From Bacillus sp. REN16 (GTDB lineage Bacteria > Bacillota > Bacilli > Bacillales > Bacillaceae_L): 64,000 nucleotides of DNA. The stretch spans positions 62,001-126,000 of the forward strand of contig NZ_JAJFZK010000003.1 of NCBI RefSeq assembly GCF_020731355.1, given 5' to 3'. A program made the translations under genes and the position numbers. Below the pieces are notes generated by a model. The model was not told where the DNA came from. It ran no database searches and worked only from the letters and a program-made list of their open reading frames with translations. The stretch's first letter is position 1; each line of letters begins with the position of its first letter. Shown here piece by piece: positions 25,148-34,103 of this stretch.

Positions 25148-25221
25148 TGGAACAGCCCCAGAAAAGTACTACTATTTTGTGTTTGGACGTATATTTTATT
25201 AAAAAGTGTAAGGAGGTAACT

Positions 25222-25605
25222 ATGGACGTTGTCTACATTTTATCAATTGTAGTTGCAATTATGTTTGGGTCTATTGCCGTTTTTCAGGTATTACTTTCAT
25301 TGGGTTATCCTTTTGGTGAATTTGCGATGGGCGGGTATTACAAGGTTTTTCCCAAACATCTTCGGATTGCAAGTGTGGTAAATGCTATCATCCTTTTATT
25401 AATGGGCACCGTGTTTCTGCAGCATACTGGCGTAATTAACGTTTTTCATTCTTTGCCAACCAATCTATTGGTATGGATTATTACCATTTTTCTCGGTATA
25501 AACACAATCGCAAATCTGATATCCCGCAGTAAAAAGGAAAGAATGGTTATGACGCCATTATCAGGTATTACCTTTTCACTTTGTTTAATTATTGCATTGT
25601 CATAA
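25222..25605 (+). CDS. Small four-helix integral membrane protein
   Basis: 127 residues from the ATG at 25222, which has AAGGAGG 5 bp upstream; the longer frame from 25147 starts inside the preceding terminator. Four hydrophobic segments (about 2-22, 45-67, 80-98, 108-126) and few charged residues indicate an integral membrane protein. The loop GYPFGEFAMGGYYKVFP resembles small conserved membrane proteins of Bacilli, but I cannot name a function. Confidence 0.7.
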   Translation: MDVVYILSIVVAIMFGSIAVFQVLLSLGYPFGEFAMGGYYKVFPKHLRIASVVNAIILLLMGTVFLQHTGVINVFHSLPTNLLVWIITIFLGINTIANLISRSKKERMVMTPLSGITFSLCLIIALS

Positions 25606-25613
25606 AAACAAAA

Positions 25614-25640
25614 AAGACTTGAGATCGTCTCCCAAGTCTT
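25614..25640 (-). terminator. Terminator of the 49-residue membrane protein gene
   Basis: AAGACTTG / CAAGTCTT stem. On the minus strand it runs into TTTTTTGTTTTT. It may also serve the plus-strand gene that ends just before it. Confidence 0.75.
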
Positions 25641-25788
25641 ACTCTACCTTTTTCGAAATTTCATCTAGCTTTGCTTCCATCCGTTTCACACGCTTTGCAA
25701 AACGCACCACATAGACGAGAACCGCAATGAAACTAAGTGGAGCTAGAAGTGCAAATAATTGAAAAAGAATGTCTCCGATATTTAACAC
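25639..25788 (-). CDS. Small single-pass membrane protein (49 residues)
   Basis: A GTG start at 25788 is preceded by GAGGAGG, 7 bp away. The frame encodes an N-terminal hydrophobic helix (about 5-28: LFQLFALLAPLSFIAVLV) followed by a basic, then coiled-coil-like cytoplasmic tail (RFAKRVKRMEAKLDEISKKVE). A strong terminator follows on the same strand. The arrangement of a helix plus charged tail is common among small conserved Bacillus membrane proteins. Function is unknown. Confidence 0.65.
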   Translation of the reverse strand: MLNIGDILFQLFALLAPLSFIAVLVYVVRFAKRVKRMEAKLDEISKKVE

Positions 25789-25810
25789 TTTGGTTTTCCT
25801 CCTCTTAAGG

Positions 25811-25842
25811 TGCAGGGACAGTGGACCTGTCCCTCTGACCCG
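25811..25842. repeat. Dispersed GGGACAGGT element after the chemoreceptor gene
   Basis: CAGGGACAGTGGACCTGTCC then CTCTGACCC, adjacent to the chemoreceptor stop codon. Confidence 0.65.
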
Positions 25843-27522
25843 TTATTTCAGCTTGAATTGCTGGATGAGTGTGTTTAGTTCGCCTGCGTTTTCTTCGAGT
25901 TGTTTCGCGCTTTTTGCGACTTCTTCCATTGAACTGCTTGATTGTTGAGCCGTTGCGGATACTTCTTCGACGCCTGCTGCGGATTCTTCTGCCACAGCCG
26001 CGATTCCTTCGATGGCCCCGCTGATTTCTCTTGTGTCGTCTAGCACACCATAGAGCGAACTCGACACTGCCGAGAATTGGGTGCCGATTTCTTCGATTTT
26101 CTGCTTCAACAGATTAAATGTTTTTCCAGTCGTTTGAATTTGGGCTGTCCCCTCTTCAACCGATTGATAGCCGTCATCCAAGGACCCAACAACTTTCTTC
26201 GATTCATTTTGAATGTCTTTTACAATCACAGTGATTTCGGCGACTGATTTTCCAACCTGTTCCGCGAGCTTGCGTACCTCATCTGCAACTACCGCGAAGC
26301 CTCTTCCATGTTCACCTGCGCGAGCAGCCTCAATCGCTGCATTCAATGCTAAAAGATTCGTTTGTCCCGCAATTTCCTGAATCACATTCACAAGCTTTGT
26401 AATTTCATTTGTTTTATGATCTAACCCAATCACCATCGAGTGGGATTGTTTCATTTTTTCATGGATGCTATTCATCTGCTGAATCGATGTTTCCATATAG
26501 GCGCTGCCATCATTGGTCAGTGTCAGCATAGCTTGTGACTGATCCTTAATGTCGTCACCCTTCACCGCAACCTGCATGATTTCCTGTGAGAAATGAGACA
26601 TTTTTTCGATTAAAATGGTTGATGAATTTGCCTGGTCCTCAGCACCACGTGAGAGTTCTTCCATTGTGACAGCGATTTGCTGACTGCCAGCCATGACCTC
26701 ATCCGCATACTGGGTCAATTCCTCACTTTGGCCGGTCACATTGTCGGAAACGACAGCCATTTGCTTGACCATGCTCCTTACGTTTTCATTCATATCATTA
26801 ACCGCCGTTACAAGCTGGCCGATTTCGTCCTTTAGCTTTGTTTTAATAGGCTCAGCCTGAAGCTCACCATTCGAAATTGCCTTCATGCGATTTGCGACAT
26901 TTTTCACGGGTCTTGCAATCACTTCAGACGTATAAACCGAAATAATCGTTCCTAAAATAAGCGCAAATACGGCTACTGCAAGTCCAACGATGTTCGCAGA
27001 GTCACCATATTTCACAACACTCTCTCCGGTTGAGACAATCTGTCTTTCGCGGTCTTTTGAAAGCTGCTCGATTTTGTCCATCAAGCCCCTTGCTGCCGGC
27101 TGAACATGGGTCTGCAGATTGTGCTTCGCAAGCTCGGTATCGCCGTTTTCATAAGGAATGAATACAAATTCATTGATCATGTCACGCCATTTTTTCGTCT
27201 CGCGTAAAAGGCCCTCAACCTCTTTAATCTTCATTCCGCTTAACTTTCGATTCGTTAAATCAAACTCGACCGAATAGATGTCGTAATTATTTTTATAGTC
27301 AGATTCCCCGTACAGCACATACCCGCGCGTCAACGCAATGCTTTGGGCAATATTGTACTTCAAATTATTGTATTCTAGTAAAACTGTAAGTTCCTCGGAC
27401 ACCATATTGTCCGTCTTCTGATTCATGCTGGACACAGCCAGAAAATTATAGGCCGCCAAGCCTATGCAAAGGATGATAATGGTGAAAAAGCTAACAAATA
27501 AGCGTGTGCGAATACTTTTCAT
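25843..27522 (-). CDS. Methyl-accepting chemotaxis protein
   Basis: 559 residues. Transmembrane helix 1 (about 8-30) is followed by a four-helix-bundle/CHASE3-like extracellular sensor (about 31-175), transmembrane helix 2 (about 176-198) and a HAMP domain (about 199-252). A long coiled-coil signalling domain carries the hairpin tip [22 protein letters not shown]. Glutamine/glutamate methylation regions are visible on either side. It signals to CheA/CheW; the ligand is not predictable. It is monocistronic. Confidence 0.95.
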   Translation of the reverse strand: MKSIRTRLFVSFFTIIILCIGLAAYNFLAVSSMNQKTDNMVSEELTVLLEYNNLKYNIAQSIALTRGYVLYGESDYKNNYDIYSVEFDLTNRKLSGMKIKEVEGLLRETKKWRDMINEFVFIPYENGDTELAKHNLQTHVQPAARGLMDKIEQLSKDRERQIVSTGESVVKYGDSANIVGLAVAVFALILGTIISVYTSEVIARPVKNVANRMKAISNGELQAEPIKTKLKDEIGQLVTAVNDMNENVRSMVKQMAVVSDNVTGQSEELTQYADEVMAGSQQIAVTMEELSRGAEDQANSSTILIEKMSHFSQEIMQVAVKGDDIKDQSQAMLTLTNDGSAYMETSIQQMNSIHEKMKQSHSMVIGLDHKTNEITKLVNVIQEIAGQTNLLALNAAIEAARAGEHGRGFAVVADEVRKLAEQVGKSVAEITVIVKDIQNESKKVVGSLDDGYQSVEEGTAQIQTTGKTFNLLKQKIEEIGTQFSAVSSSLYGVLDDTREISGAIEGIAAVAEESAAGVEEVSATAQQSSSSMEEVAKSAKQLEENAGELNTLIQQFKLK

Positions 27523-27674
27523 CTAAAGTACCTCTTTCTTGTTGAATATTGAAAAAATAAGGCAAAAAATAAAGCCAAATCGACTTGATTGGCTAAACGC
27601 TACATATGTGATTTTCTACCTATTAGTATATAAGTTTTTTACGCTTTCAACAATACTCGACACCAATTTTCCTA

Positions 27675-27767
27675 TTACTTTTTGACTACTAAATCCAGTA
27701 ATAATTTCAAAAAATCATCCTTGCTCGCCGGCAGCACCTCTGGCAACTCAACACTTGTTTTCATCAT
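27675..27767 (-). CDS. Possible 30-residue peptide
   Basis: Two adjacent ATGs at 27767/27764 have GGAGG 9 bp upstream, and a 30-codon frame follows. It has an acidic-amphipathic centre (SKDDFLKLLLDLVVKK) and no signal peptide. There is no terminator nearby. It lies between the chemoreceptor promoter region and a dispersed repeat. The ribosome binding site is the main support. Confidence 0.35.
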   Translation of the reverse strand: MMKTSVELPEVLPASKDDFLKLLLDLVVKK

Positions 27768-27786
27768 CCTAGAATCCCTCCATTTT

Positions 27787-27848
27787 TGGGTCACGGGGAC
27801 AGGTCCATTGTCCCAAATGGTACGAGGAACCTGTCCCTCCGTCCCGCT
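27787..27848. repeat. Dispersed GGGACAGGT element (two arms)
   Basis: GGGGACAGGTCCATTGTCCC and GGAACCTGTCCCTCCGTCCC, inverted around a short centre. Confidence 0.75.
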
Positions 27849-27952
27849 TCTCTAGTAATCTAGTATTGCCAGATTTTTGATAGATATACATTTTTAATAG
27901 AAAAAGTTTTGGTAGATTCGAGGTGGGTTTTGTTAAAAAAGAGGAAGTAACT

Positions 27953-27980
27953 GAAAAAGCCAGCCCGGGGGCTGACTTTT
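27953..27980 (-). terminator. Terminator of the Gfo/Idh/MocA gene
   Basis: Minus-strand CAGCCC / GGGCTG extended by G-U pairs, then CTTTTTC. It overlaps the stop codon of the gene. Confidence 0.7.
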
Positions 27981-28950
27981 AATGACGTGCTGACGCAAGC
28001 GCCTGCTCGATGACACGTATATTTTTCAATGTTTCTTCCACACTGTACATTGGCTGTTTATTGGAAAGGACACAATCCGCGAAATGTTCCACTTGCAGCT
28101 TGTACTGGTCACCTTGAACCGTTTCCTCACGCCCGCCAGCCTCCGAGTTCACAACAAGCACTCCGTTTCCGCCTTCATTATCCGGACGGAAAGCATGCTT
28201 TGCTAAAATCGAACCCTTCGTGCCAACAACCTCATAGGACGCCTTGAAAGCTTGCTCAAAGCTCACATCAAAATTCGCAATGACCCCACTTTCGAACTTC
28301 AATGCACCTGCTGCGGTTATATCGACATCATGTGTTTGATGAAAAGTTGCTGATGCTTTTACTTCAACTGGCTCTTCGCCCGTAAGTAAGCGACTCGCAT
28401 GGATGCAGTAGCAGCCCACATCGTACAGGACCCCGCCTCCAAGATCCTTTTGCATCTTTATGCTTCCAGAATTTAAATCATGAAGGAAAGAGAACGTCGA
28501 ACGAATCAGCTTCACATCGCCAATTTCACCTGCAGCGATGATTTCCTTTACGCGGTTATGCTGTGGATGGAATTGATACATAAATGCTTCCATAAAAGTG
28601 ACATTATTTTCTTTAAAAGCAGCCGCTATTTCTTCAACGTCTTGTGATGTCAAAGCAGCTGGCTTTTCACAAAGAACATGCTTGCCGTGCTTTGCCGCTT
28701 CAATTGCCCACTGTTTATGTAGCTGATTTGGTAGTGGAATGTATACTGCATCAATTTCAGGATCATTCAATAAATCTGTGTAGGATTCATAATGTTTGGG
28801 AATGCCAAGATCGGCTGCAAAATCCTTTGCCTTGCCGCTTTCACTCGCAACAGCCACGACCTCCGCATTATGTGCGCGTTCCATCGCTGGAATCAATGTA
28901 TTTCTTGCAATTTTTGCCGTAGATAAAACACCAAAACGAACCTTTGTCAT
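27979..28950 (-). CDS. Gfo/Idh/MocA-family oxidoreductase
   Basis: 323 residues with an N-terminal Rossmann fold (RFGVLSTAKIARNTLIPAM), the family motif CEKPA (about 95-99) and a C-terminal alpha/beta dimerisation domain (GGGVLYDVGCY). These NAD(P)-dependent enzymes oxidise or reduce sugars and inositols. The gene is monocistronic, with GGAGGAGG upstream and a terminator, so no partner indicates its substrate. Confidence 0.88.
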   Translation of the reverse strand: MTKVRFGVLSTAKIARNTLIPAMERAHNAEVVAVASESGKAKDFAADLGIPKHYESYTDLLNDPEIDAVYIPLPNQLHKQWAIEAAKHGKHVLCEKPAALTSQDVEEIAAAFKENNVTFMEAFMYQFHPQHNRVKEIIAAGEIGDVKLIRSTFSFLHDLNSGSIKMQKDLGGGVLYDVGCYCIHASRLLTGEEPVEVKASATFHQTHDVDITAAGALKFESGVIANFDVSFEQAFKASYEVVGTKGSILAKHAFRPDNEGGNGVLVVNSEAGGREETVQGDQYKLQVEHFADCVLSNKQPMYSVEETLKNIRVIEQALASARH

Positions 28951-29043
28951 CGGAGTTCCTCCTCCATTTATTTAGATGATTAACAAATCAATATTCTCAT
29001 ATTTTTACAGATTTCGAAAGGGCATTAATTTTATAGCAACATG

Positions 29044-29070
29044 AAAAAGCCAGAGTTTCTCCTCTGACTT
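29044..29070 (-). terminator. Terminator of the 42-residue protein gene
   Basis: Minus-strand AAGTCAGAG / CTCTGGCTT followed by TTTC. Confidence 0.7.
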
Positions 29071-29091
29071 CGTTTTGCGGTATTATTCAGT

Positions 29092-29220
29092 TTAAGCGGA
29101 TTGACATTCTTTCAACCTACCAATGAGGTCCTGCATGACCTCTTCTGTTGTAATAGAAGTTGTGTCTTCTACTTTTTTCTGGATGTCCATCATTATTTTT
29201 AAAAGTTGTTCGGAACTCAT
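29092..29220 (-). CDS. Small cytoplasmic protein (42 residues)
   Basis: An ATG at 29220 opens a 42-codon frame with helical, charged content (LKIMMDIQKKVED, TTEEVMQDLIGRLKEC). A GGTAGG/AAAGGT purine tract lies upstream at less than ideal spacing. A proper intrinsic terminator follows 22 bp after the stop codon, which supports a real transcription unit. I do not recognise the family. Confidence 0.5.
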   Translation of the reverse strand: MSSEQLLKIMMDIQKKVEDTTSITTEEVMQDLIGRLKECQSA

Positions 29221-29311
29221 ACCTTTTACCTACCAATCTTATTTTCCAATTAAAAACCATTTTACACTATTCAGCAAATTTTGCAAAGGAAAATTGTGAC
29301 AGATTTACGAC

Positions 29312-29340
29312 AAAACCCCCAACTAATTGTCAGGGGTTGA
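29312..29340 (-). terminator. Terminator of the small secreted protein gene
   Basis: Minus-strand CAACCCCTG...TTGGGGGTTTTGT stem and T-run, directly after the stop codon. Confidence 0.7.
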
Positions 29341-29350
29341 AAAAATTGTT

Positions 29351-29716
29351 TTATTCCATTGGTCCGCCTTGAATTTCAGTAAACATCCCATTCGCAAAGC
29401 CTGCAAACTTCACATCGCCATTCTCATGAACAAATGGAACACCAACGATTGTAAAAATCAGTCCCTCAACAGGCATTTTCACTACCATCACCTGATCAGC
29501 TCCGGCAAACTTGTAGCCGTCCTTACCCAGGTCTGATTTTACTTTTTTATACGCATCCAGCTTCAATATGTTCGCAACAGTCTTGTTACGCTCAGCACCT
29601 TGTAAATAGGTTACACCACATTCGCAATCATCCCCATGTGCAAAGGCGGTGTTTCCAGGCAAGGCAAGCATCAACAGCACTAGCACAATTCCCAAAACCT
29701 TAACCATTGTCTTCAT
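29351..29716 (-). CDS. Small secreted protein with CxC motif
   Basis: 121 residues from the ATG at 29716 (AAGGGAGG, 7 bp upstream); the longer frame starting at 29743 contains the ribosome binding site. A Sec signal peptide (about 1-26, ending AFAHG) is followed by HGDDCECGVTYL, a possible metal-binding or redox CxC motif. The remaining domain of about 85 residues has two glycine-rich beta segments. No family was recognised. It is monocistronic. Confidence 0.65.
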   Translation of the reverse strand: MKTMVKVLGIVLVLLMLALPGNTAFAHGDDCECGVTYLQGAERNKTVANILKLDAYKKVKSDLGKDGYKFAGADQVMVVKMPVEGLIFTIVGVPFVHENGDVKFAGFANGMFTEIQGGPME

Positions 29717-29842
29717 TTCATATCCTCCCTTTCGTAGCTTCATTTCTACAAATTACACAGGAATCCGACAAATACCTTTATTTTCTGTAAAAATGAGTCG
29801 AAGGGCGTAGTTTTTAATGGAAATGGTTCTTTTGGCTCATAA

Positions 29843-30862
29843 TTAAAATGTTAATACAGCCTTACATACTTCATCCTTATTATTCATTACTTCTTCTAAT
29901 GCAGCTTTGACATCCGTAAATTCAAAGGTGTGGGTATGCATTTTTTCCGGTGTAAGGACACCCGATTCCAGTAGTTCTATAACTTCTGGGAATCGGTAAT
30001 TATTTAACCGGGACCCCACAACATCTGCACCTTTTTTTGTAATGGCTACTTGAGCTATTTCGGACGGTTTGTTTCCAGTGCCCAATACGACAATTCGGCC
30101 CGCTGGAGAAACTAATTCCAATGCTTCTTCCAAGCTTTTTGGTATACATACTGAGTCGACTACCACTGGGATTCCTTCCCCATCTGTAAACTCTCGAACA
30201 GCATCTGCCAAGTTTTCTTGGCCAACATTCACGACCCTATCTGCTCCCATGGACGTTGCAAGTTCCAAACGGTTGTTCACAAGATCCGTCATCATGACTT
30301 CTGCACCACGAGACTTGGCCACTTGCATAACTGCAATTCCGATCGGGCCAGAGCCCATCACTAACACTTTATCACCTTTGGTAATTCGGCCCCGTTCATT
30401 CACTTCAACGCCAATTGAATACGGTTCCACAAGTGCAATATGTAAAGGATTAATCTTGTCCCCAGTCACCTTGTATGCATTTGCTTCAGTTGTTTTTACA
30501 TACTCTGCAAATCCCCCATCACGATGCACACCCGTTACCTCAACAGTGGAGCACACATTATGATGGCCTGTACGGCAAGCATAACAGGTTCCACAGCTAT
30601 TGACATTGTCAACGGCAACCAAGTCACCCACTTTAACCTTTGTTACCATATCCCCGACCGCTTCAACGATGCCACCAAATTCATGACCAATTATACGTGG
30701 ATAGGTCGCAAGGGAGTTCGTACCATTATAGATTCCTACATCGGATCCACAAATTCCTCCCGCGATAACCTTAATAATGACGTCTTTTTCATCATTGATT
30801 TCGGGTTTCGGGACTTCCTTTATTTCCACTTCAAATGGATTATTAACGAGGATTGCTTTCAA
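29843..30862 (-). CDS. Zinc-dependent medium-chain alcohol/polyol dehydrogenase
   Basis: 339 residues from a TTG at 30862; the longer frame from a GTG at 30880 encodes its own GGAGGAG ribosome binding site. Catalytic-zinc residues appear in GGICGSD and GHEFGG, structural-zinc cysteines in CGTCYACRTGHHNVC, and an NAD site in VMGSGPIGI. It is of the L-threonine/sorbitol/L-idonate/L-galactonate dehydrogenase group. It is last in the sugar-acid locus, after the GntR gene, with a GntR-like near-palindrome (30900-30913) just upstream. A role in oxidising a C5 hydroxyl of an aldonate is inference. Confidence 0.9.
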   Translation of the reverse strand: MKAILVNNPFEVEIKEVPKPEINDEKDVIIKVIAGGICGSDVGIYNGTNSLATYPRIIGHEFGGIVEAVGDMVTKVKVGDLVAVDNVNSCGTCYACRTGHHNVCSTVEVTGVHRDGGFAEYVKTTEANAYKVTGDKINPLHIALVEPYSIGVEVNERGRITKGDKVLVMGSGPIGIAVMQVAKSRGAEVMMTDLVNNRLELATSMGADRVVNVGQENLADAVREFTDGEGIPVVVDSVCIPKSLEEALELVSPAGRIVVLGTGNKPSEIAQVAITKKGADVVGSRLNNYRFPEVIELLESGVLTPEKMHTHTFEFTDVKAALEEVMNNKDEVCKAVLTF

Positions 30863-30899
30863 CCCATTCTCCTCCTTCACTCAAATTGCACTTTGGTAT

Positions 30900-30913
30900 A
30901 CTTGTCGACAGGT
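30900..30913. promoter_or_regulatory. Possible degenerate GntR-type operator upstream of the dehydrogenase
   Basis: ACTTGTCGACAGGT, an imperfect 14-bp palindrome related to the perfect ACTTGTATACAAGT at 41144. It lies 38 bp upstream of the dehydrogenase start. Confidence 0.35.
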
Positions 30914-30985
30914 TACTTGTAAAAAAAAGTATCTTAACTGAACAGTATTGTTCTGAATGAAAAGGTCAATTCCCCTATCAGATCA

Positions 30986-31663
30986 TTACTGTCCCTTTGA
31001 AATACTTTTTTCAACACTATCAATCATATCTTCAAAGTGTTCATTTAATATTTTTTCGATGTGTTGCTTGTCTTTTGAGCTTAGATATTGTACAAGTTCT
31101 CGGTGTTGGTTAAGCAACGGCTCAACTTCATGTGCATTCATGGAGAATCTTTTTTCAGTTGCAACTAACATCGCCGCATACACAATTTGTCGGATACTAT
31201 TCCACAAATGTAAAATACGCTCATGACCTGTATCAACGATTATCGTCTCATGAAATTGTAAATCATAATAGGCAAATTCCTCATAGTTTCCATGCTTAGT
31301 TGCCATTTCCATTTTATCTATGATGACATTAAGTTTTTGTACAGTCGCTTGGCAATTGCCTGCTAAAAGTTTGGCGATGGCAAAGTTTTCAATTAAGATC
31401 CGTACATCATATAGCTCACTCATACTTTTAGGGGTTAAACCGTGCACCACGGCGCCCATTCTTTCAAGTCGTATCAACCCTTCATGTTGCAGAATTTTGA
31501 GTGCTTCCCTTACAGGAGACCGACTTGTTCCGAATTTCGAAGCTATTTGATTTTCTGACAAAGTCTCACCATTTTTAATAGCGCCATTTATGATTTCCAA
31601 GCGAAGGTCGTATGCAATTTTTTCTCCCAACGAAGTACCTTGTAAATCTGTAATTAGTTCCAA
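30986..31663 (-). CDS. GntR-family (FadR/FCD) transcriptional regulator
   Basis: 225 residues. The N-terminal winged helix has SENQIASKFGTSRSPVREALKILQHEGLI (about 36-65, typical GntR recognition helix). The C-terminal FCD ligand domain has metal-site residues (YDVRILIE, DLQFHETI, NQHRELVQYL). It probably represses the surrounding sugar-acid genes until a pathway metabolite binds. Candidate operators are at 41144-41157 and 30900-30913. It is embedded in the operon, between the YhcH and dehydrogenase genes. Confidence 0.92.
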   Translation of the reverse strand: MELITDLQGTSLGEKIAYDLRLEIINGAIKNGETLSENQIASKFGTSRSPVREALKILQHEGLIRLERMGAVVHGLTPKSMSELYDVRILIENFAIAKLLAGNCQATVQKLNVIIDKMEMATKHGNYEEFAYYDLQFHETIIVDTGHERILHLWNSIRQIVYAAMLVATEKRFSMNAHEVEPLLNQHRELVQYLSSKDKQHIEKILNEHFEDMIDSVEKSISKGQ

Positions 31664-31754
31664 ATAACCTCCCGCCTTTCAATCATTCGTTCTATTTTAA
31701 GAATAATGAAAGCGCCACCTTTGGTCAAGGTGAATTTCATTGAAATTCCTTCAA

Positions 31755-32210
31755 TCATTCATTCCACAGTACTTTAACAACAGCCTTTTTTACCGGTTTT
31801 GGCGAGGTTGCATACATGCTTGGCATATGAGCATCCTCTGGTGTAAAAAGCGCGAACATTCCTTCCTTAACAAGAACACGGTCCTCTGCCTCTGTCTCCA
31901 AGAAAAAAAGATCTCTTTCCTTATGTTCTTCCACTACTTTTGTATTCTTTATATTTGTATAGCCCATTTTTTCCTCACCGCGAATGATGTATTGTACATC
32001 CGCATAGCGTGAATGGCATTCAAACCTTGCTTCCTCACTGGCTTTTGTTTCATATTCATGAATTTGGATAAAAACCTTATTTCCATCAATCTCATACTCA
32101 CCTACTGGAAGTTCAGCAAGGTCATGCTCACGTAAATAGTCGAGAGCCATTTTCAAACGAGGGCGTATACCTTCATATAAATGTGCATTTGATAATTTAT
32201 CAATAATCAC
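31755..32210 (-). CDS. YhcH/YjgK/YiaL-family protein
   Basis: 151 residues, the full length of this cupin-like family. Typical motifs are MIIDKL at the N-terminus, EYEIDGNKVFIQIHEYETK, ECHSRYADVQYIIRGEEKMGY and the late FTPEDAHMPSM. The conserved His/Glu residues suggest a metal site. E. coli members lie in sialic-acid and yia (2,3-diketogulonate) operons and are thought to act on sugar anomers or epimers. It is 21 bp downstream of the Gfo/Idh gene, fitting a sugar-acid pathway. Confidence 0.9.
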   Translation of the reverse strand: MIIDKLSNAHLYEGIRPRLKMALDYLREHDLAELPVGEYEIDGNKVFIQIHEYETKASEEARFECHSRYADVQYIIRGEEKMGYTNIKNTKVVEEHKERDLFFLETEAEDRVLVKEGMFALFTPEDAHMPSMYATSPKPVKKAVVKVLWNE

Positions 32211-32231
32211 AACAATTCCTCCAATACAAAA

Positions 32232-33227
32232 TCAATCTAGATAGTGATTTCTCACCATTTCCTCCATCACCTTACTTGTTCGTAAAGCATCCATACCGGT
32301 GCATGAGCAATTCTCATCTACCCCTGTTAAATCCGCAATAATCGTTTCAATTAGTGGTTGATGTACGTGCATTGGCTGTTCAAAATTCCATTCCTGCGTA
32401 CCTTCAGCAGTTGTCAACACAATCGGATCATTGCTAAAAGTGGAAAAAGAAATCTTTCCCTTACTTCCTATGATTTCGTTTATGTCCACATTTTCAAAGG
32501 CTGAAAAACACCAGCTGCCTACCCCATGAACACCTGATTCAAATAAATAGGTTCCAGTTACGATGTCCTCTGCCATATAATGTCCAGCTTGATTAGACGC
32601 AAAGCCCCGTACATCTGCAATCGGTCCAAGTAAAAAGTCCAATATGTCAATGGTATGGCTCGCTAAATCGAAAAATAATCCTCCGCCAGCCAGGTCTGGT
32701 TGAACACGCCATGGTAAATTATCCTTGTCTAAAACATCTTCAGCTACCTTTTGATACTGAGTCGTTTTAACAAGACGAACCTCACCGATTGCATTTGATT
32801 CAAGCAATTCCTTGATTTTCAAAAACCTTGGCATTGCACGGCGATAAAAGGAAACATATAATGGCACTCCTGCCTCCTGACATACTGCAATCATTTCTTC
32901 ACATTCTGCACTATTTAGCGCCATTGGTTTTTCTACATATACTGGCTTGCCTTCACGTGCAACCTTTATCGTATATTCCTTATGTGATGCCGGTGGTGTC
33001 GCAATATAGACCGCATCAACTTCTGGATCAGTAATGAGGGCATCTGCATCGTCGTACCATTTTGGAACGTTATGACGCTCTGCATAATCTTTCGCAAGTG
33101 CACCTGTTCTTCGCATGACTGCGACCAATTCCGAATTCTCAACCTTCTGAAATGCTGGTCCACTTTTCACTTCGGTGACATCCCCACAGCCAATAATTCC
33201 CCAACGAACTTTTTGTAATGCCATCAT
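32232..33227 (-). CDS. Gfo/Idh/MocA-family oxidoreductase (operon member)
   Basis: 331 residues with Rossmann motif GIIGCGDVTEVKSGPAF, the family motif YVEKPMALN (about 93-101) and a catalytic-histidine region GGGLFFDLASHTID. The protein is likely to be an NAD(P)-dependent sugar or sugar-acid oxidoreductase. AGGAGG lies just before two adjacent ATGs. It is separated from the SDR gene by a dispersed repeat of about 60 bp that apparently inserted within the operon. Confidence 0.9.
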   Translation of the reverse strand: MMALQKVRWGIIGCGDVTEVKSGPAFQKVENSELVAVMRRTGALAKDYAERHNVPKWYDDADALITDPEVDAVYIATPPASHKEYTIKVAREGKPVYVEKPMALNSAECEEMIAVCQEAGVPLYVSFYRRAMPRFLKIKELLESNAIGEVRLVKTTQYQKVAEDVLDKDNLPWRVQPDLAGGGLFFDLASHTIDILDFLLGPIADVRGFASNQAGHYMAEDIVTGTYLFESGVHGVGSWCFSAFENVDINEIIGSKGKISFSTFSNDPIVLTTAEGTQEWNFEQPMHVHQPLIETIIADLTGVDENCSCTGMDALRTSKVMEEMVRNHYLD

Positions 33228-33265
33228 TAGTCCTCCTTTTCAAATGCGATTTGGCGCAGACTTTT

Positions 33266-33329
33266 AGTCCCACCCATTTTCACCTGGGACGAGGGACCTG
33301 TCCTTCGTGTCCCATTCCTGTGTCCCATT
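33266..33329. repeat. Dispersed GGGACAGGT element inside the sugar-acid operon
   Basis: CTGGGACGAGGGACCTGTCC then GTGTCCCATTCCTGTGTCCC. It abuts the SDR stop codon and interrupts otherwise tight gene spacing. Confidence 0.7.
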
Positions 33330-34083
33330 ATCTGCCTAAGTAGCCGCCGTCGACTGCGATTGTGAATCCGTGTAGATAATCAGAAGCGTCTGAGGCTAAG
33401 AAAATAGCTGCTCCTTGTAAATCTTCACCCGTCCCCCAACGTCCAGCAGGAATACGAGCTAAGATTTCCTTATTGCGTGATTCGTCCGCAATCAGGGCTG
33501 AATTCATTTCCGTTGCCATATAGCCTGGCGCGATACAGTTGACGTTCACACGGTGCTTTGCCCACTCATTTGCTAAAGCCTTTGAAAATTGCATGACCGC
33601 ACCTTTACTTGCGGCATAGGCTGGGACCGTAAAGCCGCCAAAGAATGAAAGCATGGAAGCTAGATTGATAATCTTCCCCTTGCCTTGTTCAATCATATGC
33701 TTACCAACCTTCTGGCACAGGAAAAAGACAGCGTTCGCGTTGACATCCATGACGAGATCCCAATCCTCTTTTGGAAATTCCACAGAAGGATGTCTTCTTT
33801 GAACACCCGCGTTATTAACTAAAATATCAATTTTGCCCATTTCCCCGATGATTTGGTCAACTAGCCCATCTAACCCGTCTACATCACCGAGATCATACGA
33901 AATCCCAACCGCCTTCACACCTTGACTGCGGATTTCTTCAAGACCTTCTTCATTTATGGTGCGGGCGACAACGACCACATCTGCTCCTGCACTTGCAAGC
34001 CCGACGGCAATATCCTTACCAAGACCGCGTGTACCACCTGTTACAACAGCTACTTTTCCTGTTAAATCAAATAATTTATTCAT
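33328..34083 (-). CDS. KduD-like short-chain dehydrogenase (2-dehydro-3-deoxygluconate 5-dehydrogenase type)
   Basis: 251 residues from the ATG at 34083 with GAGGTGAGG upstream; the GTG 9 bp earlier overlaps the ribosome binding site. It has the NAD motif TGGTRGLG (about 15-22), NNAGVQRRHP, catalytic Ser in LASML and YAASK. The C-terminal block ANEWAKHRVNVN..APGYMATEMN..DE.R..EIL.RIPAGRWG closely resembles KduD. KduD interconverts 2,5-diketo-3-deoxygluconate and KDG; Gno/IdnO-type 5-ketogluconate reductase is the alternative. It is 20 bp downstream of the second zinc dehydrogenase. Confidence 0.88.
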   Translation of the reverse strand: MNKLFDLTGKVAVVTGGTRGLGKDIAVGLASAGADVVVVARTINEEGLEEIRSQGVKAVGISYDLGDVDGLDGLVDQIIGEMGKIDILVNNAGVQRRHPSVEFPKEDWDLVMDVNANAVFFLCQKVGKHMIEQGKGKIINLASMLSFFGGFTVPAYAASKGAVMQFSKALANEWAKHRVNVNCIAPGYMATEMNSALIADESRNKEILARIPAGRWGTGEDLQGAAIFLASDASDYLHGFTIAVDGGYLGR

Positions 34084-34103
34084 TTTCCTCACCTCACCTT
34101 ACC

